From Verrucomicrobiota bacterium JB022 (GTDB taxonomy: Bacteria > Verrucomicrobiota > Verrucomicrobiia > Opitutales > Oceanipulchritudinaceae), in NCBI GenBank assembly GCA_030673845.1, contig JAUTCQ010000013.1, forward strand, positions 102,001 to 166,000: a stretch of DNA of 64,000 nucleotides, read 5' to 3'. Under the pieces are notes generated by a model that made no database searches, was not told where the DNA came from, and saw nothing but the letters and a program-made list of their open reading frames with translations. Each line of letters opens with the position of its first letter. Within the stretch, counting starts at the first letter, position 1. A program made the translations under genes and the position numbers. Shown here piece after piece: positions 51,343-58,620 of the stretch.

Positions 51343-51801
51343 ATGAGCCCAGACGATAACGAAAATACCTACACCGATCCGCAGGACTCCTTCGATCACT
51401 ACCAGGAACACGATACCGGTTCCGGTGCGATCAAGATTGCCCTCGGCGTGGTCCAGAACATCGCCACCCTCGCTGCCGAGGAGACCAAAGGCGTGCTCAG
51501 CGTCAGCCAAGGCGGGATCCCCCTCTTCGGCGGGCGCGGCGGCAGCGGAGTCGTCGTGGAGCATGACGACCAGGAGCGCTACATCATCGATGTGCACGTC
51601 GTGCTCGTGCTCGGCGTAAAGCTCCACCAGGTGGCCCAGGAAATCCAGATCCGCGTGCGCGACGAAGTCGAAAACATGACTGGCAACGAAGTCGCCCAAG
51701 TCAACGTATTCGTCGAAGCCGTGCGCAAGCCCGAGGCCAAGCCCACCCACTCCGAAGGCGAACGCCGCGAGAAGCCGGCGGCCAAGACCCCGCGCGATTA
51801 A
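51343..51801 (+). CDS. Asp23/Gls24 family envelope stress protein
   Basis: A 152-residue protein. After an acidic N-terminus, the Asp23 domain begins GAIKIALGVVQNIATLAAEE, TKGVLSVSQG and continues YIIDVHVVLVLGVKLHQVAQ, EIQIRVRDEVENMTGNEVAQ, VNVFVEAVRK. Members in Firmicutes coat the inner membrane via AmaP; in Gram-negative bacteria the function is unclear. The following gene, past a terminator, encodes an AmaP-like anchor, so the pair is probably functional. The C-terminus is charged. It lies directly after accC. Confidence 0.85.
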   Translation: MSPDDNENTYTDPQDSFDHYQEHDTGSGAIKIALGVVQNIATLAAEETKGVLSVSQGGIPLFGGRGGSGVVVEHDDQERYIIDVHVVLVLGVKLHQVAQEIQIRVRDEVENMTGNEVAQVNVFVEAVRKPEAKPTHSEGERREKPAAKTPRD

Positions 51802-51829
51802 CCCGATCGCGGCACTTGCCTCCATTTCA

Positions 51830-51854
51830 GCCACCGCTCGTCGGTGGCTTTTTT
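51830..51854 (+). terminator. Terminator of the accBC-Asp23 operon
   Basis: Stem GCCACCG (51830-51836) and CGGTGGC (51842-51848) with loop CTCGT, followed by six T residues. Confidence 0.82.
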
Positions 51855-51890
51855 GTATCCCCAAACCCCGCCAGCATGTCCGCGTAGGAC

Positions 51891-51919
51891 TTGCTGAAGC
51901 CGCTTTTTCGTGGTTTAAT
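51891..51919 (+). promoter_or_regulatory. Sigma-70-type promoter of the AmaP-like gene
   Basis: TTGCTG at 51891-51896 and TTTAAT at 51914-51919 are separated by 17 bases. A ribosome binding site AGGAA (51926-51930) precedes the ATG at 51934. It gives the anchor gene its own promoter after the terminator. Confidence 0.5.
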
Positions 51920-51933
51920 AAACTCAGGAACCT

Positions 51934-52587
51934 ATGGAAACTTACTGGCAATCAATCGTGGAATGGCTCCAGGACCCGGTGCACCTCGCTATCCTTGGCG
52001 CCGCACTGATCGTGGCCATCTTCCTCCTCGTGACCCTCGTCAAGTGGCGCCGCAACCACGCCCCCATCGTGCCCTTCCGGGCCCAGGGCGGCCGCGTCGA
52101 GATTGCCCCTCGCACCCTGCGCAACCTTATCAACCATGCGGTGATGGGCGTGCCCGGGGTGGAGAAGCTGCACAGTAAGTTTGGCACCCGCCGCCGCAAG
52201 CTGCACATCCACTGCTACCTCGACCTCATGGCCACGGCCAAGCTGCCCGAGGTGGAAGCCGAGTTGAAGCACCGCATCCGCGAAGCCCTGCGTAACCAGT
52301 TCGGCCTCGAAAACATCGGCGATATCGATGTGACGGTGAAAAAGATCGTCGGCGACCCGCCCGTGGCCCCCCGCACGCCCCTGCTCGAAAGCCGCCGCGA
52401 CACCACGACCAAAACGAGCAGCCCCTCCCATCTGGTCTCCCATTCCGAGACGGAGCCCCAGCGCAACGCCAGCGCCACCAAGACCTACGAGACGACCAAG
52501 GTGGACGAAGCTGGTGCCTACGACGAAACCGACAACCTCGAAGCGCGCGAAGCCGAAGAGGAAGAGTCGAAGAAGCGACTTGGCTAA
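51934..52587 (+). CDS. AmaP-like membrane anchor with Asp23-type domain
   Basis: A 217-residue protein with one N-terminal helix (VHLAILGAALIVAIFLLVTL). The cytoplasmic Asp23/AmaP-like domain (about 48-135) includes RVEIAPRTLRNLINHAVMGV, GVEKLHSKFGTRRRKLHIHC and REALRNQFGLENIGDIDVTV. A disordered, charged tail rich in Thr, Ser and Glu follows. In Staphylococcus AmaP holds Asp23 at the membrane. The partner here is probably the Asp23 protein at 51343. It has its own promoter and is followed by thiE 28 bp later. Confidence 0.82.
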   Translation: METYWQSIVEWLQDPVHLAILGAALIVAIFLLVTLVKWRRNHAPIVPFRAQGGRVEIAPRTLRNLINHAVMGVPGVEKLHSKFGTRRRKLHIHCYLDLMATAKLPEVEAELKHRIREALRNQFGLENIGDIDVTVKKIVGDPPVAPRTPLLESRRDTTTKTSSPSHLVSHSETEPQRNASATKTYETTKVDEAGAYDETDNLEAREAEEEESKKRLG

Positions 52588-52615
52588 CCCGCCCCTGCCC
52601 GCCTAACCTGCGTGC

Positions 52616-53251
52616 ATGCAAGACCTCTCCGCCGCCCGCTTTTACGGCATCCTCGACACCGGCTACGTCGCCCCCGCCGATTGGGAGCGCAAGTGCCAGG
52701 CCCTCATCGAAGGTGGTGCCGACATTATCCAACTGCGGGCCAAGCGAGAAACGCCTACCGAACGCCAGGCCCTGCTCGAGCGCATCCTGCCCTTGTTTGA
52801 CGGGCTCGACATCCCGCTGGTGATCAACGACCACCTCGAGCTGGCCCTCGCCTATCCCCGCCTCGGCCTGCACGTGGGGCAAGACGACCTCTCGGTGGCC
52901 GAAGCCCGCGCAAAGCTCGGGCCCGACCGCGTGCTCGGCCTCTCCACCCACTCCCCGCAACAGGCAGCCGACGCAATGCTCCAGCACCGCGAGCATCTAG
53001 ACTACTTTGCCGTCGGCCCCGTCTACGCCACGCAGACCAAGCCCACTTACGAACCCGTTGGGCTGGAACTCGTCCGCCACGTAGCGAGCCTGAACGCTCC
53101 GCTCCCGTGGTTCGCCATTGGAGGCATCAACCGCCGCACCGTCGCCGAAGTTAAAGCTGCCGGTGCCCGCCGCGTCGTCGTCGTGTCCGACGTCCTGCAG
53201 GCAGATGATACGCCCGCCGCCGTCCAGGAAATCCGGCAGGCGCTGGGATAG
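52616..53251 (+). CDS. thiE: Thiamine phosphate synthase
   Basis: Joins HMP-PP and THZ-P to thiamine phosphate. The 211-residue TIM barrel has FYGILDTGYVAPADWERK, IQLRAKRETPTERQAL, PLVINDHLELALAYPRLGLH, VGQDDLSVAEARAKLG, STHSPQQAADAML, YFAVGPVYATQTKPTYEPVG and PWFAIGGINRRTVAEVKAAG. These follow the QLR.K, ND, H.GQ.D, GP...T.TK and GGI pattern of the family. No TPP riboswitch or other thi gene is nearby; it stands last in the plus-strand series before the hairpin array. Confidence 0.95.
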   Translation: MQDLSAARFYGILDTGYVAPADWERKCQALIEGGADIIQLRAKRETPTERQALLERILPLFDGLDIPLVINDHLELALAYPRLGLHVGQDDLSVAEARAKLGPDRVLGLSTHSPQQAADAMLQHREHLDYFAVGPVYATQTKPTYEPVGLELVRHVASLNAPLPWFAIGGINRRTVAEVKAAGARRVVVVSDVLQADDTPAAVQEIRQALG

Positions 53252-53281
53252 GATCGACCGTCGCGGTTGGGCGGGATTACT

Positions 53282-53340
53282 CTCACCAAGAACACAGAGG
53301 CACAAAGATCCCTAAACGAATCTCTGCGCTCGCTGCCTGA
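53282..53340. repeat. Partial dispersed repeat related to the 31828 element
   Basis: Contains CTCACCAAGAACACAGAGGC and then CTCTGCGCTCGCTGCC, resembling the outer arms of the composite repeat at 31828-31940, with lower similarity. It lies 30 bases after the thiE stop. Confidence 0.35.
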
Positions 53341-53415
53341 GATTATAGCGTCTCATGGAGTGGACAAAGCCGGATGTTAGTGCTCTTTATTCGAGCGTTG
53401 GCAGGTCTGATGGTG

Positions 53416-53594
53416 GCACCCCGCCGGGGTGCATTCTTGATCCTGAAGAACCCGGGGTGCCGGTCCGCTGGAGCGGACCTCAACCCCGCGCTAAGAGCTG
53501 GCAAGCCTCTGGCTTGCTGGATGATGCAGCATCCCGAAGGGATGCCATCCCTTAGCCTGCAGTTGAGGTTCGCAAAGCGAACCGACACTGCAGG
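53416..53594. repeat. Array of five short perfect hairpins
   Basis: Five stem-loops with 7-bp perfect stems and 3-4-base loops occur within 180 bases. They are GCACCCC/GGGGTGC (53416-53432), GGTCCGC/GCGGACC (53462-53479), GCAAGCC/GGCTTGC (53501-53517), GCATCCC/GGGATGC (53529-53545) and GGTTCGC/GCGAACC (53567-53583). The second is enclosed by CGGGGT/ACCCCG (53453-53458, 53483-53488). The fifth is enclosed by CCTGCAGT/ACTGCAGG (53556-53563, 53587-53594). The arms differ in sequence between units while geometry is constant, so structure seems to be what is kept. There is no coding frame, T-run or transposase. It lies between converging thiE and prmA, with about 55 bases left before prmA. Confidence 0.75.
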
Positions 53595-53650
53595 TAACCG
53601 TCCGAAGAAGGTGCTGTTTCCAGCGCCTCGTTACAGCTCTCGCGCTCCTC

Positions 53651-54541
53651 TTACTCGCCGCGGCGAAGGAGCACGTCGGCCCAGTCGTTTTCGGTGCGCT
53701 GGTCGATGTAGACCGCGCCTTCGGGCCAGGCCTTTTGGGCGGCAGCTTCGAAGAACGCGCGCACTTCGTCGACTTCCTTGGCCAGAATGCCGCTCAAGGC
53801 GAGGTCGCCACCGGGCTTCACCGTGGCCAGTAGCTGGTCGGCGTAGGCCATGAGCACGTTGGCGAGGATGTTGGCCATCACGAGGTCGGCCGGGCCGCGC
53901 TCGAGGCCTTCGGTCAACTCCATCCAGAGGAATTCCACCTCGTCCTTCACCTCGCACAGCTCGGCATTTTCGATGCTGATGCGGACGGATTCAGGGTCGT
54001 TGTCGAAGCCGAAGACAGGCTGGTAGCCCAGCTTTCGGGCGGAAATCGCGAGAATGCCCGAGCCGCAACCGGCGTCGATCACGTTACGCTGGGCCACGGT
54101 ATCGCCCCAGCGGTCGCGCGCATCAATCAGGCGGCGGATGCAAAGGCGCGTCGTCTCGTGATTACCGGTGCCGAAGGCCATGCCCGGGTCGAGGTAGACG
54201 ATCTGATCGCCCGCTGGCAGCGGATAAGTATCGCGCTCCCACACCGGCACGAAGTGCAGCCCCCGGTCGCTCCAGGCCTTGAAGTGCAGCTTGTAGGCGT
54301 CCTTCCAGTCCTGATCGTCGAGCTGGCGCACCTCCGACGGCTCGGGCAGGCTAGGCACGGCAGAGCGCAAGGCGGCTTGTTGCTCGGCGGCTTCCTCCTC
54401 GGAGGCGAAGAAGCCACGCAGCTCGTTCTGCTTGGTCTTGTCGTTTTCGTAGAGCATCCAGAAGGTCTGATACTCTTCGCAGAAGTATTCTTCGAGCCGA
54501 TTGGCCTGCTCGGCCGAGACGGGGAAACGCAATTCGATCAT
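53651..54541 (-). CDS. prmA: Ribosomal protein L11 methyltransferase
   Basis: SAM-dependent methyltransferase that trimethylates L11. The 296 residues comprise an N-terminal substrate-recognition domain (LRFPVSAEQANRLEEYFCEE on) and a Rossmann methyltransferase domain: YLDPGMAFGTGNHETTRLCI, VIDAGCGSGILAISARKLGY (motif I), FGFDNDPESVRISIENAEL, DLVMANILANVLMAY (NILA) and GGDLALSGILAKEVDEV. An in-frame extension to 54730 is not family-like and overlaps vapC. It is the minus-strand neighbour of the vapBC pair. Confidence 0.93.
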   Translation of the reverse strand: MIELRFPVSAEQANRLEEYFCEEYQTFWMLYENDKTKQNELRGFFASEEEAAEQQAALRSAVPSLPEPSEVRQLDDQDWKDAYKLHFKAWSDRGLHFVPVWERDTYPLPAGDQIVYLDPGMAFGTGNHETTRLCIRRLIDARDRWGDTVAQRNVIDAGCGSGILAISARKLGYQPVFGFDNDPESVRISIENAELCEVKDEVEFLWMELTEGLERGPADLVMANILANVLMAYADQLLATVKPGGDLALSGILAKEVDEVRAFFEAAAQKAWPEGAVYIDQRTENDWADVLLRRGE

Positions 54542-54569
54542 GTGATTGGCAAAGGGTTGGGTATGGAAT

Positions 54570-54950
54570 TCAGGCGGGCAAGGCGGCACGCACATCGGTC
54601 TGACCGAAATCGTTGCCCTTGTAGAGCAGCGGGGCCGCCTTGTCTTGCGCCAGCGCATAGGCAAAGCAATCGCCAAAATTGAGCGAGGAAAATCGTCGGT
54701 AAGCTTCGCGCGCCAACAGGGCCTGGTCATGGGTCAGCGGCTCGATCTGCACCCCTACTGCGGCTAGCAAGCGGTCAACGATCTGCCCCGCCGCCTCGCC
54801 TCGCTTACGGATCATCACGGCCGAAAGCTCGACCAGTGTGGCGGCCGACATCACGGGAAGCTCTGCCGCCAGTAGCGCCTGCAAAAACCGCTCGGCCTCC
54901 GGCTCCTGCTCCAGAATCGCCACTATGGCGGAGGTATCGACCACGATCAT
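54570..54950 (-). CDS. vapC: VapC-type PIN domain toxin
   Basis: A 126-residue PIN ribonuclease. It opens MIVVDTSAIVAILEQEPEAE with the first catalytic Asp5. ATLVELSAVMIRKRG carries the acidic residue of the second motif. LNFGDCFAYALAQDKAAPLL supplies the third, and YKGNDFGQTDV the last acidic site. VapC toxins cut tRNA or rRNA. Its ATG overlaps the antitoxin stop by four bases. All four acidic residues are present, so it should be active. Confidence 0.9.
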   Translation of the reverse strand: MIVVDTSAIVAILEQEPEAERFLQALLAAELPVMSAATLVELSAVMIRKRGEAAGQIVDRLLAAVGVQIEPLTHDQALLAREAYRRFSSLNFGDCFAYALAQDKAAPLLYKGNDFGQTDVRAALPA

Positions 54951-55225
54951 GCGCGGGAACGAGGCAAACCCTCGGCGTCGTAAAGAATCTCGTCGGCAGG
55001 GCGTGGATCCACCACCGGCAAGCGTTGAAACTCCGCCACCAGCGTCTGCACTGCGGTGCGACGATTACCCTCCAGAGCCCGCCGTTGCTCGCGCTCACGT
55101 TCCAGACGCTCAGCGATGGCCTCCGTCACGGCCTCGGTCAGGCTCTCACCGGTCAACTCGGTCAACTCCCGGGCCAAACGGTGGGCGCGCTCGCTTTTGA
55201 TGTTGATCTGCATGGACGGCGGCAT
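54947..55225 (-). CDS. vapB: VapB-type antitoxin (Rv0623-like)
   Basis: A 92-residue antitoxin. The N-terminal MQINIKSERAHRLARELTEL and TGESLTEAVTEAIAERLERE are a typical DNA-binding VapB/PSK-type segment, followed by a flexible C-terminal toxin-binding part (PVVDPRPADEILYDAEGLPR). The start could be ATG at 55225 or, four codons later, at 55213; the second gives the commoner family N-terminus. No Shine-Dalgarno sequence is seen at either. A palindromic site lies immediately upstream. Confidence 0.85.
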   Translation of the reverse strand: MPPSMQINIKSERAHRLARELTELTGESLTEAVTEAIAERLEREREQRRALEGNRRTAVQTLVAEFQRLPVVDPRPADEILYDAEGLPRSRA

Positions 55226-55249
55226 GTTCTAGTTGGTATTCTAGAATGC
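55225..55249. promoter_or_regulatory. Candidate VapBC autoregulatory operator
   Basis: ATTCTAGAAT at 55238-55247 is a perfect 10-bp palindrome. A related half-site, TTCTAG, lies at 55228-55233, ten bases away centre to centre. Toxin-antitoxin pairs usually bind such paired palindromes at their own promoter; this one lies directly before the vapB start. Confidence 0.5.
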
Positions 55250-55273
55250 ACACGCCGCCCGCAGAGGTCAAGC

Positions 55274-55855
55274 CTACTGCCCCCACTCGTCGGCCAGTTG
55301 GCGGACGACTTGGGGGAGCAGGCGGTGTTCGGCCGCGTGGATTTTGGCGGCAAGGTCTTCAACCGTCTCGCCGCGCTCGATGCGCACCGGCTCCTGGTCG
55401 AGGATGGGGCCGCCATCGAGCTCGCCCGTGACCCAGTGGACCGTGCAGCCGGTCACTTTGACACCATAGTCGTAAGCCTGCTGGATGCCGTTGAGGCCCT
55501 TGAACGAGGGCAGGAGGCTCGGGTGCAGGTTGATGATGCGGCGGGGAAACGCGGTCAGGAAGCCCTCCTTGAGCACGCGCATGTAGCCGGCGAGCACCAC
55601 CAGCTCTGCCCCGGTGGCGCGAATGGCGGCGATCAGATCCTGCTCGGCCTCGTCGGTCAGCTTGGTCTTGAACTTGCCGGGGTCGACGAAGCGGGAGGGC
55701 ACGCCGAAGCTCTCGCCGAGCTGGAGGATGCGCGCGTCGGGCTTGTCGCTGAAGATGGCCACGGGCTCGGCCTTGCCGAGTTGCCCTTGCTGCCAGGCGC
55801 GCAGCAGAGCCTCGGCATTCGAGCCGCGACCGGATCCGAGCATTACGAACTTCAT
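55274..55855 (-). CDS. purN: Phosphoribosylglycinamide formyltransferase
   Basis: Transfers a formyl group from 10-formyl-THF to GAR in purine synthesis. The 193 residues start KFVMLGSGRGSNAEALL, with LVVLAGYMRVLKEGFLTAFP and the active-site IINLHPSLLPSFKGLNGIQQ, then TVHWVTGELDGGPILDQEPV. Asn, His and Asp of the catalytic triad are present in INLHPSL and ELDGGP. It starts 6 bp after dnaJ ends and is probably co-transcribed with the grpE-dnaJ pair. Confidence 0.96.
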   Translation of the reverse strand: MKFVMLGSGRGSNAEALLRAWQQGQLGKAEPVAIFSDKPDARILQLGESFGVPSRFVDPGKFKTKLTDEAEQDLIAAIRATGAELVVLAGYMRVLKEGFLTAFPRRIINLHPSLLPSFKGLNGIQQAYDYGVKVTGCTVHWVTGELDGGPILDQEPVRIERGETVEDLAAKIHAAEHRLLPQVVRQLADEWGQ

Positions 55856-55861
55856 GTGGGC

Positions 55862-57025
55862 CTATTCGAAGATTTTCTTGGCCTTTTCCCAGAAGCTTTC
55901 TTCGACCGGCTGATCGGCGTCGCCACTGGCGCGGGCGAAGGCTTCGAGGTGTTTGCGCTGCTCGGTGCTCAGCTTCTTGGGCACTTCGATGTGCACGCGC
56001 ACATACTGGTCGCCATGGCCGCCGCCACGCAAGTGGGGCATGCCGCGGTCGCGCAGCTTGAAGACGGTGCCGCTCTGGGTGCCGGCGGGGATCTTGAGGG
56101 CCACCATACCGCTCTCGTTGGAGAGCGTGGGCACCTCGATCTGGCCGCCGAGGGCTGCAAGGGTAAACTTGATCGGCACATCGCAGTAGAGGTCGTCGCC
56201 CTGGCGCTCGAACACCGAGTGAGGCTTGACCTGGATGACGACGTAAAGGTCGCCCGCCGGGCCACCCATCATGCCCGCCTCACCGTTGCCGGTGGAGCGC
56301 AGGCGCTGCCCGGTGTCGATACCGGCAGGGATGCGGAGCTTTACCTTGCGCTGCTCCAGTACGCGGCCTTCGCCGCTGCACTTCGTGCACTTGCGCTCGG
56401 GCACGCGACCGGCACCGCCACAGGTGGGGCAAGTCTGCTGCACCTGGAAGAAACCGCGCGAGGTCACGACGCGGCCCGCACCGCCACAGGTCGGGCAAGT
56501 GATGACGCTCGAGCCGGGCTCCGCTCCGTCGCCGTGGCAGCGATCGCAGGCGACCGCCGAACGGTAGGTGATCTCCTTTTCGACGCCCTTGTAGGCTTCG
56601 ACGAGCGAGATTTCGAGGTTGTAGCGCAGGTCGGCACCGCCACGCGCGCCACCGGCCCCGCCGCCACCGCCAAAGAGGTCGTCAAACGGGCTGCCACCAC
56701 CGCCTCCGCCGCCGCCGAAGACTTCGCGGAAGAGGTCGAAGGGGTCGACGTGTGGGCCGCCGCGGAAGCCACCCATGCCGCCGGGGCCACCGCCGCCGTT
56801 TTCGAAGGCCGAGTGGCCGTAACGGTCGTAGGCGGCGCGCTTGTCGGCGTCCTTGAGCACCTCGTAGGCTTCGGAGATTTCCTTGAACTTCTCCTCCATG
56901 GCCTTGTCCCCCTTGTGCTTGTCGGGGTGGTACTTCAAGGCCTGCTTGCGGTACGCCTTCTTGATGTCTTCTGCAGAAGCGTCGCGGGCGACGCCGAGCA
57001 ATTCGTAATAGTCGGTCTTTGCCAT
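55862..57025 (-). CDS. dnaJ: Chaperone protein DnaJ
   Basis: DnaK co-chaperone of 387 residues. J domain: [20 protein letters not shown] with HPD in [11 protein letters not shown] glycine/phenylalanine-rich region follows. The zinc domain has four CxxCxGxG repeats, [24 protein letters not shown] and CTKCSGEG. C-terminal substrate-binding domains end in a Glu-rich tail. It lies 28 bp after grpE on the same strand. dnaK is not in this window. Confidence 0.97.
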   Translation of the reverse strand: MAKTDYYELLGVARDASAEDIKKAYRKQALKYHPDKHKGDKAMEEKFKEISEAYEVLKDADKRAAYDRYGHSAFENGGGGPGGMGGFRGGPHVDPFDLFREVFGGGGGGGGSPFDDLFGGGGGAGGARGGADLRYNLEISLVEAYKGVEKEITYRSAVACDRCHGDGAEPGSSVITCPTCGGAGRVVTSRGFFQVQQTCPTCGGAGRVPERKCTKCSGEGRVLEQRKVKLRIPAGIDTGQRLRSTGNGEAGMMGGPAGDLYVVIQVKPHSVFERQGDDLYCDVPIKFTLAALGGQIEVPTLSNESGMVALKIPAGTQSGTVFKLRDRGMPHLRGGGHGDQYVRVHIEVPKKLSTEQRKHLEAFARASGDADQPVEESFWEKAKKIFE

Positions 57026-57053
57026 GGTGAGATGCGTCAGGGCCGGCGGTCAA

Positions 57054-57680
57054 TTAACCTTGGCTGGCTTCTCCTTCCGACTTTTGGGCGGGGCCGCTGG
57101 ACACCACCACGGAGGCGGGGCGCAGCAGGCGGTCGTGCAATTGATAACCGACGCGGTGGACGGCGATGACGTTGCCCTCCTCCACTTCCTCGCTCGGCTG
57201 GTAGGCCAGCGACTCGTGGCGGTGGGGGTCGAAGGCTTCGCCCACGGGGTTGATCGACTGGATGCCGTTGCTTTCGAGCACCTGGCGGATCTGGGTCTGC
57301 ACCATGGCAAAGCCTTCGGCAAAGACCTTGCCGGCCTCGTGCTGGCTCGCGGCCTGGAGGCCGAGCGTAAAGTTGTCGAGCACGGGCAGCAGGTCGCCGG
57401 CGAGGTTTTCGGCCCCATAACGGCGGGCTTCGTCCTTTTCGCGCATGGCGCGCTTGCGGTAATTCTCCAGATCGGCCACCGCGCGGAGGTAGCGGCGCTG
57501 GTTTTCTTCGGCCTCGGCCGTTACTTGCTCCAGTTGCTGGAGCAGCTGGCTATGTTCTTCGGCCGACACCGCGCTGGCGTTCTCCGTCGTTTCGGGTTCT
57601 GGTTGATTCACAGTAGGTTCCGGCGCCGATTGGGCGCTTTCGGGTTGGGAGGATTGCGTCTTTTTCGCTTCTTCCGCCAT
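57054..57680 (-). CDS. grpE: Nucleotide exchange factor GrpE
   Basis: Releases ADP from DnaK. Its 208 residues start with a disordered Glu/Gln-rich tail, then the long coiled coil (AEENQRRYLRAVADLENYRK, RAMREKDEARRYGAENLAGD, LLPVLDNFTLGLQAA) and the C-terminal beta domain with PVGEAFDPHRHESLAYQPSE and GYQLHDRLLRPASVVVSSG, the family signature. An in-frame extension to 57767 lies upstream, but MAEEAKK is the natural start. It is co-directional with dnaJ. Confidence 0.95.
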   Translation of the reverse strand: MAEEAKKTQSSQPESAQSAPEPTVNQPEPETTENASAVSAEEHSQLLQQLEQVTAEAEENQRRYLRAVADLENYRKRAMREKDEARRYGAENLAGDLLPVLDNFTLGLQAASQHEAGKVFAEGFAMVQTQIRQVLESNGIQSINPVGEAFDPHRHESLAYQPSEEVEEGNVIAVHRVGYQLHDRLLRPASVVVSSGPAQKSEGEASQG

Positions 57681-57770
57681 AGGAAAAACAGTTTTGAATA
57701 ACGTTTTTATACGTCGATAGACAAGCCGACGACCTTGGTGGACGCCGGCTGACCAAACCTTAAACATGGG

Positions 57771-58571
57771 CTACTCCGCCCTCTTTTCAAAGAGATTCTG
57801 CAAACCTTGCTCGAGTTGGCCGCGCACGCCTTCTTCGACGCCCGCATCATCGAGCAGGTCGTTCATCGAATTGCGCAGGTAGGGCATGGCTTCCTGCAGG
57901 CCACGACGCGAGAGCTCGTTGAGCACCTGGCGGTAGACGCTTTCCAGGTCGGTCACGTCCTTCAGTTCCAGCGTGTAGTTCACTTCCTTCACCTGATCTT
58001 GCTGGCCCACGTAGGGGATGCGGCCCGAGTCGTCCTTGAAGCGCACGCTGCCGATGCGGAGCTTGAGGTCGCGGATCAGGTAATCGAGCGGCTCGCCTGC
58101 TTCGCTGGGCTGCTCTTCGGGCTGGGGCGCCGTCTGCCCGCTGGCCATGGCCTCATCAATCCGGTCGCTCAACTCCTTGAAGTTGTTCACCCCGTCCTTG
58201 TTCGTCAGCACCGAGATTTGCTCGATGTCGAGCACCACTTGTTCGACGACGACGCGGTTGATGCCTGAGACGCTGATTTCGCTGTCTTCCTCATTCACAT
58301 CGACGAGGAACTGCTTGATCACGATCATCTCGGGGATGTCGAAGAGCTCGGGCGGGTTTCCGATCGTAGTGCCGTCTAGGCGCACAAAGAGGTCGGTGAG
58401 CTTCAGCTCGGAATCTTCAACCGTGATCGGATAGCCGGTTTCCTTGCTCAGCGCTTTAGCAAACTGGTCCACCCCCTTGGCTTCAACAAACCAGATGAGG
58501 CCGAAGGCGAGGGCGAGCAGCACGACGATCAGCGAAACGAGGCCGATCAGAAATTTGACAAAGCAACCCAT
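57771..58571 (-). CDS. AsmA-like membrane-anchored protein
   Basis: A 266-residue protein with an N-terminal membrane helix (FLIGLVSLIVVLLALAFGLI), then KALSKETGYPITVEDSELKL, a pattern seen at the start of AsmA-family periplasmic domains. IPEMIVIKQFLVDVNEEDSE, VVVEQVVLDIEQISVLTNKD and FKELSDRIDEAM continue the AsmA-type 'v..i.l....v.....g..n' run. The C-terminal 60 residues are helical (RQVLNELSRRGLQEAMPYLR). It is much shorter than the AsmA-like protein at 46652. It probably belongs to the same transcript as grpE, whose start lies 90 bp downstream of its end. Function is unknown. Confidence 0.7.
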   Translation of the reverse strand: MGCFVKFLIGLVSLIVVLLALAFGLIWFVEAKGVDQFAKALSKETGYPITVEDSELKLTDLFVRLDGTTIGNPPELFDIPEMIVIKQFLVDVNEEDSEISVSGINRVVVEQVVLDIEQISVLTNKDGVNNFKELSDRIDEAMASGQTAPQPEEQPSEAGEPLDYLIRDLKLRIGSVRFKDDSGRIPYVGQQDQVKEVNYTLELKDVTDLESVYRQVLNELSRRGLQEAMPYLRNSMNDLLDDAGVEEGVRGQLEQGLQNLFEKRAE

Positions 58572-58620
58572 ATGAAAACGAGATTGAGGTTTGTGCGGGT
58601 AGTCGAGAGAGAGGGGCCAG

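Noticed and set aside
46523-51951. Long minus-strand frames opposite the AsmA-like, accB and accC genes
   Set aside because: They cover well-supported genes on the plus strand and show only low-complexity Gly/Val/Asp composition.
53416-53594. A CRISPR array or tandem repeat
   Set aside because: The hairpins have no shared repeat sequence and no regular spacer, and no cas gene is near.
53374-53853. A 159-codon plus-strand frame across the hairpin array into prmA
   Set aside because: It would translate the hairpins and run antisense into prmA; there is no ribosome binding site or conserved motif.
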